Of a stretch of DNA of 47,757 nucleotides, positions 22,403-31,762 are shown one piece after another. Position numbers and translations under genes: made by a program. The first letter of the stretch is position 1; the number at the start of each line of letters is the position of its first letter. Below the pieces are notes generated by a model, which did no database searches, was not told where the DNA came from, and saw nothing but the letters and a program-made list of their open reading frames with translations. Location: contig JBCCZQ010000012.1 in NCBI GenBank assembly GCA_039187315.1, positions 1 to 47,757 of the forward strand. The letters are read 5' to 3'. The stretch comes from JANQQZ01 sp039187315. Its GTDB lineage: Bacteria; Planctomycetota; Phycisphaerae; Phycisphaerales; UBA1924.

Positions 22403-24016
22403 ATGGGAACCCTCTCCGCACCGCATCCTCCGCACAACTCGGATCCGACCGCCGGCTCGCCGCCGGGCAGCGGCCCGAAACCAGGCGTCTGGAAGCGTGA
22501 CCCGTTCGCCAAGCTCAGCGCCGAGGGCATCACCTTCGACGATGTGCTGCTGATCCCTCGCCGCAGCGGTGTCATCCCTAGTCAGACCGATGTCTCCACA
22601 AGACTCACGCCGACCATCGCGCTGCGGATTCCCCTGATCTCGGCCCCCATGGACACGGTAACCGAGTCCGCCCTGGCCATCGCGCTGGCTCAGGAGGGCG
22701 GCATCGGCATCATCCACAAGAACCTGCCGCCTGAGGTCCAGGCCCGCGAGGTCACCAAGGTCAAACGCTCGGCCAACGGCATCATCGTTGACCCAATCAC
22801 GCTCGGGCCCGACGACACCGTCGGCCGGGCGCGCGAGCTCATGCGTCGGCACCACGTCTCGGGCTTCCCGGTCACGGATTCGGGGTCGGTCAGCGTCCGC
22901 CACCGCGGCAAGGGCAAAGTCGTTGGCATCCTGACCCGCCGCGACCTGAAGTTCGTCGCCGACGAATCCACACCGGTCAAGGTCGTCATGACATCGACCA
23001 ACCTCGTCACGGCCCCGCCGACGACCACCCTCGCCGAGGCGGAGGACGTCGTCAACCGCAACAAGGTCGAGAAGCTGCTGCTCGTCGAGGCCGACATGAC
23101 GCTCGCGGGGCTCGTGACGATGCGGGATATCGACCGGCTCAGCCAGTTCCCGAATGCGAATACGGACGACCGCGGGCGCCTGCGCTGCGGCGCGGCAGTG
23201 GGCGTGAAGCAGTTCGACCGCGTCGAGGCGCTGATCGCCGCGGGTGTGGACGTCATCACTGTTGACACGGCCCACGGCCATAGCGAGAACGTGATCGAGA
23301 CCGTCCGACAGATCAAGAAGATGGCGGGCGTCGAGGTCGTCGCCGGCAACGTCGCCACGGCCGAGGGCGCCCGGGACCTGGTCGAGGCGGGCGCCGATGC
23401 GGTCAAGGTCGGCATCGGCCCGGGCTCGATCTGCACGACGCGCGTCGTCACCGGCGTGGGCGTGCCGCAGATCTCGGCGGTTCTGCACGCGATCGCGGGC
23501 GTCGCCTCGACGGGCCGTGACATCCCGGTGATCGCCGACGGCGGGATCCGCGCCTCGGGCGACATCGCCAAGGCGGTGGCCGCGGGCGCCGACGCCGTCA
23601 TGCTCGGCTCGCTGTTCGCCGGTCTGGACGAGTCGCCCGGCGAGCTGGTCATCAGCCACGGCCGGCGGTACAAGAGCTACCGGGGCATGGGTTCCGAGGG
23701 CGCGATGAACGCGGGCTCGGCCGATCGGTACGCGCAGGCCGACAAGACCGAGCGCGACGGCAAGCCCGCCATGAAGTTCGTGCCCGAAGGCGTCGAAGGG
23801 CTGGTGCCCTACCGCGGCTCGCTCGCCGAGTTCGTCTACCAGCTTGTCGGAGGGCTGCGGTCGACGATGGGCTACCTCGGGTGCGGCACGATCGATGAGC
23901 TGCACGAGCACGCGCGGTTCACACGCGTCACGGGCGCGACGGTCATCGAGAACCACCCGCACGACATCCGCATCACCAAGGAATCGCCGAACTACATGTC
24001 CGACCAGCTGGGATAA
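22403..24016 (+). CDS. guaB: Inosine-5'-monophosphate dehydrogenase
   Basis: A 537-residue enzyme catalysing NAD-dependent oxidation of IMP to XMP, the first committed step to GMP. The catalytic cysteine is C344 in GPGSICTTRVV, with ADGGIRASGDIAKA, the SYRGMGSEGAM flap and the tandem CBS domains (about residues 125-245: VGRARELMRRHHVSGFPV and TLAEAEDVVNRNKVEKLL) all visible. The first 38 residues, Pro/Gly-rich, are an extension not found in most IMPDHs, whose homology starts at FAKLSAEGITFDDVLL. It could be real or reflect an over-called start, but no better internal start exists before the conserved part. Confidence 0.97.
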   Translation: MGTLSAPHPPHNSDPTAGSPPGSGPKPGVWKRDPFAKLSAEGITFDDVLLIPRRSGVIPSQTDVSTRLTPTIALRIPLISAPMDTVTESALAIALAQEGGIGIIHKNLPPEVQAREVTKVKRSANGIIVDPITLGPDDTVGRARELMRRHHVSGFPVTDSGSVSVRHRGKGKVVGILTRRDLKFVADESTPVKVVMTSTNLVTAPPTTTLAEAEDVVNRNKVEKLLLVEADMTLAGLVTMRDIDRLSQFPNANTDDRGRLRCGAAVGVKQFDRVEALIAAGVDVITVDTAHGHSENVIETVRQIKKMAGVEVVAGNVATAEGARDLVEAGADAVKVGIGPGSICTTRVVTGVGVPQISAVLHAIAGVASTGRDIPVIADGGIRASGDIAKAVAAGADAVMLGSLFAGLDESPGELVISHGRRYKSYRGMGSEGAMNAGSADRYAQADKTERDGKPAMKFVPEGVEGLVPYRGSLAEFVYQLVGGLRSTMGYLGCGTIDELHEHARFTRVTGATVIENHPHDIRITKESPNYMSDQLG

Positions 24017-24041
24017 GCAATAGCTCCGTGCTGCGATCCGC

Positions 24042-25283
24042 TTATCGGCCGAATTGCGAGCCCGAAGGCCGCGGCGGCAACAGTCCCAAGGGCCTGGCTT
24101 CGTACATGTGCGGTCCCGGCGTGCGCGCATGCCGACCCCCGCCGTCCTCACCGGTCTTCACGTACGGGCGGAGCGGGCGGAGCCCTTCGACCGCAAGCGC
24201 GGCGAAATACGTCGGTCTATACGTGTCGTTGGCGTTGTCGCTTACCAAAACGAGCGCCTGCCGACCGTCTCCGAGCTCGTGCCAGAATGCACCCGCGTTG
24301 TAGCGGGCGCCCTGCAGCCCGAGGGAATCCGTATCGCCGAGCCTGCGCTTGATGACCGGTGTGTAGCCGTCCGGATCGCGCAGCGATTCAGTCCCATGCA
24401 CATCGGTCGCGCCCGCGAGTTCCACGAGATAGAGCTCCGTCTTGGCCCGAGGCGACCGGCCCTGGTTGGGCACCATGATCGACTCGATCGAAACAAGCGT
24501 GTTGTCGTCCACCGCGATCAGCTCCACCAGCGAACGCTCCGTGCCCGCGGGTGCGCCGGCGGGAGGCTCCTCAAGCTCGTAGACGTACTCGCGCTTCGGT
24601 GCCGCCGACCAGTAGTCGAAGTGCACGAGCCGCACGGGCACCGTGCCAGAGCCGGCAACCGAGGGGGGACCGTCCTGGGCAAGGGGCTGCTCGAATGCCG
24701 CGATCAGGCTGTGGTCGGGCATCAGCGCGATCGACTCGTACGCGCGGTCAGGGCGTGGCCCGATTGGTGCACCCTCGTCGTGCCCGTGGGCGAGGTAGCC
24801 TGGCGTCTCGAACCAGTCCATAAACGTCGCGCCGGTGCACATCTCGAATACGCCGGCTCGTTTACCTTCGCTAAGCACGCCCTCGCTGGTCCACACAAGG
24901 TACGGCTCATCGCCAGGGGGATCGGCCGGGATGATGCGGACACTGCCGGGCTGGTGGAGCCCGGACTCGAAGATCTCGCCGTTCGAGTGGTTGAGCGCCT
25001 GGGCCTGATCGAGCTCAAAGAGCGTGAACCCGCGTGGCCCGAGCTCGATGCGCATCCCAAAGAACCGCACCGGCCCGAGCGTGCCCGAATCATTGCTGAC
25101 GGCGATCCACCGCTGGCTCTGCGGGTCGTAGTCGAGCCCGGAAATACCAGCGAACGCGAGCCCCTCGGCCCGGGCGAACCCTTCGATGCTCAGTTCCGCG
25201 AGCAGCTCAAGGCTCTGCGCAGACGCGCCCGATGCTCCGGCGAAGAGCCACAGACCAGCAATCCAGACCGGGCGACGCAGCAT
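24042..25283 (-). CDS. Secreted esterase-like/phytase-like protein, copy 2
   Basis: A 413-residue protein beginning at the ATG behind GGAGG, with a signal peptide ending ASGASAQS. The rest fits the phytase-like esterase family (a beta-propeller): GISGLDYDPQSQRWIAVSNDSG near the start, RAYESIALMPDHSLIAAFEQPL in the middle and SDNAND near the end. Members are extracellular and poorly characterised; the true substrate is unknown. It is the downstream copy of a tandem pair, 68 bp after the stop of its paralog, and is likely co-transcribed with it. It converges on guaB with a 25-bp spacer. Confidence 0.82.
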   Translation of the reverse strand: MLRRPVWIAGLWLFAGASGASAQSLELLAELSIEGFARAEGLAFAGISGLDYDPQSQRWIAVSNDSGTLGPVRFFGMRIELGPRGFTLFELDQAQALNHSNGEIFESGLHQPGSVRIIPADPPGDEPYLVWTSEGVLSEGKRAGVFEMCTGATFMDWFETPGYLAHGHDEGAPIGPRPDRAYESIALMPDHSLIAAFEQPLAQDGPPSVAGSGTVPVRLVHFDYWSAAPKREYVYELEEPPAGAPAGTERSLVELIAVDDNTLVSIESIMVPNQGRSPRAKTELYLVELAGATDVHGTESLRDPDGYTPVIKRRLGDTDSLGLQGARYNAGAFWHELGDGRQALVLVSDNANDTYRPTYFAALAVEGLRPLRPYVKTGEDGGGRHARTPGPHMYEARPLGLLPPRPSGSQFGR

Positions 25284-25351
25284 GGAACGACCTCCGTTGC
25301 GGGCATCGAACCGGGGCAACACCCGGCCGATTCGCGAGCACATGATATGAA

Positions 25352-26533
25352 CTACGAGCCCGCGTGTTCCGGCCGACCCGCTGGCCCAGCGGGCCGACCG
25401 TGGGCGAATTCGATGGTCACAGGCCTCAGTACGCCCCCGTCGTCTTCGATGGCCAGAGCCGTCAGCACCGTCGGGAGGCCCGGTGCGAAGTTGGAATCGC
25501 TGACGAACAGCAGCGTGGCCGTCCCATCGGCGAGCCTTGGCCCGAAGCAGACGCCCTCGACATTCAGGACCGTCGGCGCCAGATCGCTCAGCGACGCGAC
25601 GGGTGTCTTTCGCGCGGGGGTGAAGCCGCCGTCATCGAGCGTCGGCGCATCCAGCACATCCGTTGCACCGGCGGGATCGATGATGTACAGCTCTACGCTG
25701 TACCCGCCGGTCAGCCGCAGCGACCGCTCGACTGCCAGCAGGCGCCCGCCTTCCAGCGCAAGCAGGTCAACGAGCCCGACCGCCGGCGACGCCAATGCCG
25801 CGCCCGGTGCCCCCAGCGGGTACGCCACCTGCGAGACCGCATCCGCCAGCGGCTCGCGCAGGTCATACGTGCTCAAGCGGACGTACCGGCCGCCGTCCTG
25901 CCGGAGCGGACGCTCGGTACCGACGACCGCCCGCCGGTCCCCCACCACCGCGACCGACTCGAACGCGCGATTGTCGTGCACGCCGACACGCGACCGCCGT
26001 CCCGTCGGAACGTGCGAGCGCGGCGCTGGCCACTCGTCCATCCGTGTGGCGCCGCTGCACATCTCGTAGATCCGCGGCTCGACGCCGCGCCTCGCGTCGC
26101 CCTCACTCACGAATAACAGCGTCGGCTCACCGAACTTCTCGCCGTGCGGCACGAACCGGATGCCCTCCGGGTCGAGCGCGACATCGATCAGTTCCCCGGA
26201 GCCCCAGTGCATCTTCAGGACGTTCATCCACTCCAGGCCGACGATCCGGTCGGGCGCAAGCTCGATCTCGGCCAGGTACGCCCGGGGCGGCGCGTGCTCG
26301 CCCTTGTCGTCGCTCAGCGCGATCATGAAGCCCCAGTTGGGCTCATAATCGATCCCGCTGAGCCCGCCGATCCGCGTGCCAAGGAACTCCGCCCGCGGCT
26401 CGATGTGGTGCTCGCCGATCAGGCGCAACTCGATATCGGACGCCGGCTCCGACGCGGAAACCGTGCCGATCAATACAGACGCGGCTGCGAGGGCAGCGGC
26501 CCCGGCAGAACCCCATGAGCGTGCGTGTGGCAT
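25352..26533 (-). CDS. Secreted esterase-like/phytase-like protein, copy 1
   Basis: A 393-residue paralog of the next gene, starting at an ATG behind AAGGGG with a signal peptide (AAALAAASVLIGTVSASE). Shared blocks are GGLSGIDYEPNWGFMIALSDDKG, EGIRFVP, IYEMCSGATRMDEW, NRAFESVAVVGDRRAVVGTE and a late FVSDSNFA. The layout indicates a secreted beta-propeller of the phytase-like family. Copies 1 and 2 differ too much to be recent duplicates. Role unknown; phosphate or ester scavenging is a guess from the family name only. Confidence 0.82.
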   Translation of the reverse strand: MPHARSWGSAGAAALAAASVLIGTVSASEPASDIELRLIGEHHIEPRAEFLGTRIGGLSGIDYEPNWGFMIALSDDKGEHAPPRAYLAEIELAPDRIVGLEWMNVLKMHWGSGELIDVALDPEGIRFVPHGEKFGEPTLLFVSEGDARRGVEPRIYEMCSGATRMDEWPAPRSHVPTGRRSRVGVHDNRAFESVAVVGDRRAVVGTERPLRQDGGRYVRLSTYDLREPLADAVSQVAYPLGAPGAALASPAVGLVDLLALEGGRLLAVERSLRLTGGYSVELYIIDPAGATDVLDAPTLDDGGFTPARKTPVASLSDLAPTVLNVEGVCFGPRLADGTATLLFVSDSNFAPGLPTVLTALAIEDDGGVLRPVTIEFAHGRPAGPAGRPEHAGS

Positions 26534-26601
26534 GCATTCCCCTTCGCAGACCGGCCGTCCGGGGTTCGGGCGTCCGACCGCCAAGCGTTCACTTGGTTGA
26601 G

Positions 26602-27705
26602 TCAGTTGTTGAACAGGAAATGGCAGACATCGCCGTCCTGCATCGCGTAGTCCTTGCCCTCGACGCGCAGGCGGCCGTTCTCGCGGATCGCCTTCTCGGT
26701 CTTGAGTTCGTCGAGATCGTCCACCGAATACACCTCGGCTCGGATGAAACCCTTCTCAAAGTCTGTGTGGATCACGCCCGCGGCTTGGGGAGCCTTCGAG
26801 CCGGTCCGCACCGTCCAGGCCCGGATCTCCTTCGGCCCCGCCGTGTAGAAGCTCTGAAGCCCCAGCAGCTCGTAGACGCCCCGCGCGAGCTTGTTGAGCG
26901 CCGGCTCGTCCATGCCCATGTCGGCAAGCATCTCGAGCTTGTCGTCGTGGTCGAGCTCGGCCAGCTCGCTCTCGATCTTCGCGCAGATCGGGACGACCGC
27001 CATGCCCTCCGCCGCCGCGCGGTCACGGACGGCCTGCGCCAGAGGGCCCGTTCCGTTGACGTCCGAATCGTCCACGTTCGCGATGTAAAGAACCCGCTTG
27101 CTCGTGATCAGCGTCATCTGCCGGAGCGCCTTCTGCTCGGCCGGGTCGTCTAGCTCCAGCACTCGCGCGGGCTTGCCATCGGTCAGGTGCGGCTCGAGCT
27201 TTTTCAGCACGCCCAAACGTGCGACATCCTCCGGCGATCGGCTCTTGGCGGCTCGCTCGGCCTTTGGCAGCGCGTTCTCGACGGTCTGCAAGTCGGCCAG
27301 GATCAGCTCGGTCGCGATCGTCTCGATGTCGCGGACAGGGTCGACGGTGCCGTCGACGTGCGTGATGTCCTCGCCGCCCGGCGCCTGCTCGAAACAGCGG
27401 ACGACCTGGACGATGGCGTCGACCTCGCGGATGTGGCTGAGGAACTTGTTGCCGAGCCCTTCGCCCTCGCTCGCGCCGCGGACGATGCCGGCGATGTCGA
27501 CCAGCCGGAGCGACGCGGGCACGATCTTCTGCGTCTCGATATGCCCGTTGATCCGGCCCAGCCGGGGGTCGGGGATGGGCACGACGCCGACGTTGGGCTC
27601 GATGGTGGCGAAGGGATAGTTCGCCGCGAGCGCGCCAGCCGCGGTCAGGGCGTTGAACAGCGTGCTCTTGCCGACGTTGGGCAGGCCGACGATTCCGGCT
27701 TCCAT
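26602..27705 (-). CDS. ychF: Redox-regulated ATPase/GTPase YchF
   Basis: A 367-residue OBG-family P-loop protein. It starts directly with MEAGIVGLPNVGKSTLFNALT (G1), has the LVDIAGIVRGASEGEGLGNKFL G3/switch block, a coiled-coil arm, and the C-terminal TGS domain with FYTAGPKEIRAWTVRTGSKAPQAAGVIHTDF. In place of the G4 NKxD is NVDD, the known YchF variation that favours ATP. YchF binds ribosomes and takes part in translation and stress responses. It is divergent from rpmE with 97 bp between the two starts. The phytase-like pair lies downstream on the same strand. Confidence 0.96.
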   Translation of the reverse strand: MEAGIVGLPNVGKSTLFNALTAAGALAANYPFATIEPNVGVVPIPDPRLGRINGHIETQKIVPASLRLVDIAGIVRGASEGEGLGNKFLSHIREVDAIVQVVRCFEQAPGGEDITHVDGTVDPVRDIETIATELILADLQTVENALPKAERAAKSRSPEDVARLGVLKKLEPHLTDGKPARVLELDDPAEQKALRQMTLITSKRVLYIANVDDSDVNGTGPLAQAVRDRAAAEGMAVVPICAKIESELAELDHDDKLEMLADMGMDEPALNKLARGVYELLGLQSFYTAGPKEIRAWTVRTGSKAPQAAGVIHTDFEKGFIRAEVYSVDDLDELKTEKAIRENGRLRVEGKDYAMQDGDVCHFLFNN

Positions 27706-27802
27706 AGGGGTCTCCGAGGCATCACATCCGAGCGGTTCGGGCCAACGTCCGCAGGTCGATATGTGGCCTACAGTTGTAGCCGCTTTGCCTGGAGCCGACG
27801 CG

Positions 27803-28048
27803 ATGAAGAAAGACACCCATCCCCAGATGTACCCCTGCAAGGTCTACTACAACGGCGAGGTCGTGATGGAGGTCGGAGCGACGACGCCGGAGCTGCACGT
27901 GGACGTCTGGTCGGGCTCGCACCCGTTCTTCACGGGCAAGCAGGGCTTCGTAGACGCGACGGGCCGGGTGGAACGGTTCCAGAAGCGATTCGAGGGCAAC
28001 TACTTCAAGAAGGGCGGCACGAGCAAGAGCCGCAAGACCCGGAAGTAG
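27803..28048 (+). CDS. rpmE: 50S ribosomal protein L31 (zinc-less type)
   Basis: An 81-residue L31: MKKDTHPQMYPCKVYYNG, then SGSHPFFTGKQGFVDATGRVERFQKRF and a basic tail. Only one cysteine remains (YPC), so the four-cysteine zinc site of the C+ form is absent, making this the C-minus form. L31 sits in the bridge between ribosomal subunits. GGAG lies 9 bases before the ATG. A textbook intrinsic terminator follows 70 bp after the stop. Confidence 0.95.
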   Translation: MKKDTHPQMYPCKVYYNGEVVMEVGATTPELHVDVWSGSHPFFTGKQGFVDATGRVERFQKRFEGNYFKKGGTSKSRKTRK

Positions 28049-28117
28049 GCAATCGCACGAGCCCGAGAACCCAAACGTTCCCCGATCGATCATGGTCCGG
28101 ACCGGATTGGACGATGA

Positions 28118-28140
28118 CGCCCGGCCGCCGGGCGTTTTTT
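28118..28140 (+). terminator. Intrinsic terminator after rpmE
   Basis: A 7-bp GC stem (28118-28124 with 28128-28134) with a 3-base loop is followed by six T residues (28135-28140). It separates rpmE from metH, whose first possible start is 47 bp further on. Confidence 0.9.
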
Positions 28141-28163
28141 GTGCGGCGGGGTAGACCAATGTC

Positions 28164-28189
28164 CATTCATGCGGATAAATGGATGAATG
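28164..28189 (+). promoter_or_regulatory. Palindrome at the metH start, candidate operator
   Basis: CATTCAT (28164-28170) and ATGAATG (28183-28189) form a perfect 7-bp inverted repeat with a 12-base spacer, and the second arm covers the metH ATG at 28187. It is AT-rich in a GC-rich region. This fits a repressor site for methionine-cycle control, though the regulator is unknown. Confidence 0.45.
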
Positions 28190-31100
28190 TCGATGCGATC
28201 GAAGCTGTTGGACATCCTGGACCGCCGGGTGCTTGTTCTCGACGGAGCGATGGGCACGGCGACGCACGAGATCGATCTCGACGTCGCGGCTGACTACTGC
28301 GGGTGCGAGAACTGCCCTGAGATCCTCCTCGACCGTCGGGCCGACGTGATCCAAGGCATCCACGAGAGCTTCTTGGCGGTTGGCGCCGACGCGCTGAAGA
28401 CGAATTCGTTCGGCGGCGCGAGGCATGTGCTGTCGGAAAACGATCTCGAGGAGCGGACGTTCGAGCTCAACACGCTGGCCGCCGAAGTCGGTCGAGCGGC
28501 CGCCGACCGCTACACAACAGAGGACAAGCCACGGTTCGTCCTCGGCTCGATGGGGCCTGGCACCAAGCTCATCACGCTCGACCAGATCCGGTGGGACGCG
28601 ATGCTCGCCAGCTACCACGAGCAGGCACGGGGGCTTATCGCGGGCGGGACCGACGCGTTCCTGATCGAGACCTGCCAGGACATCCTGCAGATCAAGTCGG
28701 TGATCAACGCATGTCTGCAGGCGATCGATGAGGCGGGCAAGACGCCGGACGAACTGCCGATCATGGTCTCGGTGACGATCGAGCAGACCGGGACGATGCT
28801 GATGGGCACCTCGATCGAGGGCGCGCTGGCAGCGCTCAAGGACTACCCGATCGCATCGCTGGGGTTGAACTGCGCGACGGGACCGACCGAGATGTCCGAG
28901 CACGTTGCCTATCTCGGCCGGCATTGGGGTGCCGATGGCAGGCGCATCTCAGTGGTACCCAACGCGGGCTTGCCGATACTGGTTGAAGGCAGAACCGAGT
29001 ATCCGCTGAAGCCCAAACCGTTCGTTGATGCCCTGCTGAAGTTCATCAACGAACACGGAGTCAGCGTGGTTGGCGGCTGCTGCGGTACAACAACCGAGCA
29101 CATCAAGCTGCTTGCGGAGGAAGTCGCCGCGCTGCCGACACCGACGTCGGCTCCGACCCCAATCCCGCCGAGCTCGACTTCGCTCTATGGTCCGACGGAA
29201 CACCGGCAAGACAACTCGTTCCTGATCGTTGGCGAGCGGTGCAACGCTTCGGGCTCGCGGAAGTTCAAGCGGCTGCTCGAGGAAGAGGATTGGGACAGCA
29301 TCGTGACGCTCGCGCGGGAGCAGGTGCGCGATGGCTCGCACGTGCTTGATGTCAACGTCGATTATGCGGGCAGAGATAACGCCGCGGATATGAGCGAGGT
29401 TATCAAGCGGCTGGTGCGCCAGGTCGATGCGCCGCTGATGCTCGATTCGACACAGGTCGCGACGATCGAGGCAGGCCTGAAGCACGCGGGCGGCAAGTGC
29501 CTGATCAACTCGGCGAACTTCGAGGACGGCGATGAGAAGTTCGATGCGATCTGCGAGCTCGCGTCGACTTACAACGCCGCGCTCGTCATCGGCACGATCG
29601 ACGAGGACCCCGAGGAGGCGATGGCCCGCACGGCCGACCGGAAACTGGAAATCGCCTCGCGCGGCATCGAGCGGGCGACCGAGGTCCACGGCATCGCGAT
29701 CGAGGACATCTTCATCGACCCGCTCGTCCTGCCCATCTCGACGGGCATGGACACCGACCGGCGGTCGGGGCTGGAGCTCGTGCGGGGCACGAGGCTTATC
29801 GCCGAGGCTTTCCCGGAGGTGCAGATCACCTGCGGGCTGTCGAACGTCTCATTCGGCTTGAAGCCGGCAGCGAGGGTGGTGCTCAACTCGGTCTTCCTGC
29901 ACGAGCTGGTCGAGCACGGCATGACCAGCGCGATTGTGCACGCGAGCAAGATCTTGCCGCTGAACAAGATCGAGGACGAGCACAAGCAGGCTGCACTCGA
30001 TCTGATCTACGACCGCCGCCGGGAGGGCCACGACCCGCTGCAGGCCTTCATCGAGCTGTTCAAGGATGTCGAGTCGGTAGCGGATGCCAAAGCGTCGAAG
30101 AAAGACATGACGCTCGAGGAGCGGCTTCGTCATCACATTATCGACGGCGAGAAGGAGGGCCTGCAAGGGTGCCTCGACCAGGCGATGCAGGCCTACCCGC
30201 CGCTGGACATCATCAACGACCACCTGCTCGACGGGATGAAGACCGTCGGCGAGCTGTTCGGCTCAGGGCAGATGCAGCTGCCGTTCGTGCTGCAATCAGC
30301 AGAGGTGATGAAGAAGGCGGTTGCGCACCTGGAACCGCACCTGGATCGTGTCGACGGCGAGACGCGGGGTACGATCGTGCTGGCCACGGTCAAGGGCGAC
30401 GTGCACGACATCGGCAAGAACCTGGTCGACATCATCCTGTCGAACAACGGCTATACAGTGCACAACCTGGGGATTAAGCAGCCGATCTCGGACATCATCG
30501 AGGCGTGGAAGTCGACGGGCGCGGACGCGATCGGGCTCAGCGGGCTGCTGGTCAAGAGCGTCAACGTGATGGAGGACAACCTCAAGGAGCTCAACAGCCA
30601 GGGACTGGATCCGACCGTGATCCTGGGCGGCGCGGCGCTCACCCGGCACTACGCCGAGGGGTACCTGCGCGGCACGTACGACGGTTCGCTGTACTACGGC
30701 AAGGACGCATTCGAGGGCCTGCGGATCATGGATCTGCTCGCGTCGGATCGGCTCGGTGAGATCGACGCGGAAGTCGACGAGCGGCTCACGAAGCGATCGA
30801 AAGCGGAGGAGACCGTGGCGGCGTCCCGGGCAAGGCAGGCCGCGGAGCAGGACGCCTTCGCCGAATCCAAGACAGCGGGCGTCGCGGTCAATAAACGCAG
30901 CGATGTGGCGACCGACATCCCGGTACCGACGGCGCCGTTCTTCGGTACGCGCGTCGTTGAGGGGCTGGACCTCGACGACATCTACCCGTTTATCAACCCG
31001 ATCGCACTCTTCCGCACGCAGTGGCAGTTCAAGAAAGGTAAGCTGTCCGATGCTGAGTATCAGGCGAAGCTCGAAGATGAGATCCAGCCCGTGTTCGACC

Positions 31101-31717
31101 GGCTCAAGGCCTGGTGCCGGGACGAGCGTGTGCTCCAGCCGCGGGTGGTCTACGGCTACTACCCGTGCAATGCCGCCGACAACGATCTGATCATCTACGA
31201 CCCCGAAGATCATGCCAAGGAGATCGAACGGTTCACCTTCCCTCGTCAGAACGGGAAGCGGCGTCTGTGCATCGCGGACTTCTTCAAGAGCGCCGAATCA
31301 GGCGAGAAGGACGTCCTGGGGCTGAGCTGCGTAACGATGGGCCGGCGCGTCAGCGAGGAGGGCAAGAAGCTCTTTGACGCCGACAACTACACCGAGTACT
31401 TGTACCTGCACGGCATGGGCGTCGAGACGGCCGAAGCCCTTGCGGAGATGTGGCACAAACGGATCCGCCAGGAGCTCGGCATCGCAGGCGACGACGGCCC
31501 GCGCGTCAAGGACCTGTTCACGCAGAAGTACCGAGGCTCGCGCTACTCACCGGGCTACCCAGCGTGCCCGGACATGTCCGATCAGGACATCATCTGGCGG
31601 CTCCTGCAACCCGAGCGGATCGGCTGCGTGCTGACGGAGAACTGGCAGATCGATCCGGAGCAGTCGACCAGCGCGTTCGTGGTGCACCACCCTGAGGCAA
31701 AGTACTTCAACGTGTGA
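28187..31717 (+). CDS. metH: Cobalamin-dependent methionine synthase
   Basis: A 1176-residue enzyme that methylates homocysteine from methyltetrahydrofolate. Four modules are present in order: homocysteine/zinc domain with GGCCGTTTEHI (C298, C299), pterin domain near 345-610 (FLIVGERCNASGSRKF; LDVNVDYAGRDN), cobalamin domain with GDVHDIGKN (H740 as axial ligand) and the C-terminal activation domain with RYSPGYPACPD. Only about 50 bp separate it from the rpmE terminator, too few for a cobalamin riboswitch. The start is not certain: no ribosome-binding site precedes ATG 28187, and ATG 28193 is in frame. It is followed after 45 bp by a SprA-related gene. Confidence 0.97.
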   Translation: MSMRSKLLDILDRRVLVLDGAMGTATHEIDLDVAADYCGCENCPEILLDRRADVIQGIHESFLAVGADALKTNSFGGARHVLSENDLEERTFELNTLAAEVGRAAADRYTTEDKPRFVLGSMGPGTKLITLDQIRWDAMLASYHEQARGLIAGGTDAFLIETCQDILQIKSVINACLQAIDEAGKTPDELPIMVSVTIEQTGTMLMGTSIEGALAALKDYPIASLGLNCATGPTEMSEHVAYLGRHWGADGRRISVVPNAGLPILVEGRTEYPLKPKPFVDALLKFINEHGVSVVGGCCGTTTEHIKLLAEEVAALPTPTSAPTPIPPSSTSLYGPTEHRQDNSFLIVGERCNASGSRKFKRLLEEEDWDSIVTLAREQVRDGSHVLDVNVDYAGRDNAADMSEVIKRLVRQVDAPLMLDSTQVATIEAGLKHAGGKCLINSANFEDGDEKFDAICELASTYNAALVIGTIDEDPEEAMARTADRKLEIASRGIERATEVHGIAIEDIFIDPLVLPISTGMDTDRRSGLELVRGTRLIAEAFPEVQITCGLSNVSFGLKPAARVVLNSVFLHELVEHGMTSAIVHASKILPLNKIEDEHKQAALDLIYDRRREGHDPLQAFIELFKDVESVADAKASKKDMTLEERLRHHIIDGEKEGLQGCLDQAMQAYPPLDIINDHLLDGMKTVGELFGSGQMQLPFVLQSAEVMKKAVAHLEPHLDRVDGETRGTIVLATVKGDVHDIGKNLVDIILSNNGYTVHNLGIKQPISDIIEAWKSTGADAIGLSGLLVKSVNVMEDNLKELNSQGLDPTVILGGAALTRHYAEGYLRGTYDGSLYYGKDAFEGLRIMDLLASDRLGEIDAEVDERLTKRSKAEETVAASRARQAAEQDAFAESKTAGVAVNKRSDVATDIPVPTAPFFGTRVVEGLDLDDIYPFINPIALFRTQWQFKKGKLSDAEYQAKLEDEIQPVFDRLKAWCRDERVLQPRVVYGYYPCNAADNDLIIYDPEDHAKEIERFTFPRQNGKRRLCIADFFKSAESGEKDVLGLSCVTMGRRVSEEGKKLFDADNYTEYLYLHGMGVETAEALAEMWHKRIRQELGIAGDDGPRVKDLFTQKYRGSRYSPGYPACPDMSDQDIIWRLLQPERIGCVLTENWQIDPEQSTSAFVVHHPEAKYFNV

Positions 31718-31762
31718 TTCTCGGACCTGCGGGCAGCCGACAAAGCTGCCGATATCTCCGTC

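Noticed and set aside
22286..24151. A 621-codon open frame antisense to guaB
   Set aside because: It mirrors the codon bias of the conserved guaB gene, and its protein is a His/Arg/Asp-rich string without any recognisable domain.
24054..26069. A 671-codon open frame antisense to the two phytase-like genes
   Set aside because: It lies opposite two well-supported secreted proteins with ribosome-binding sites and signal peptides; its own sequence is low-complexity and Arg-rich.
28141..28186. Cobalamin or SAM riboswitch ahead of metH
   Set aside because: Only 46 bp separate the rpmE terminator from the start codon, too short for either class, and no B12-box-like sequence is seen.
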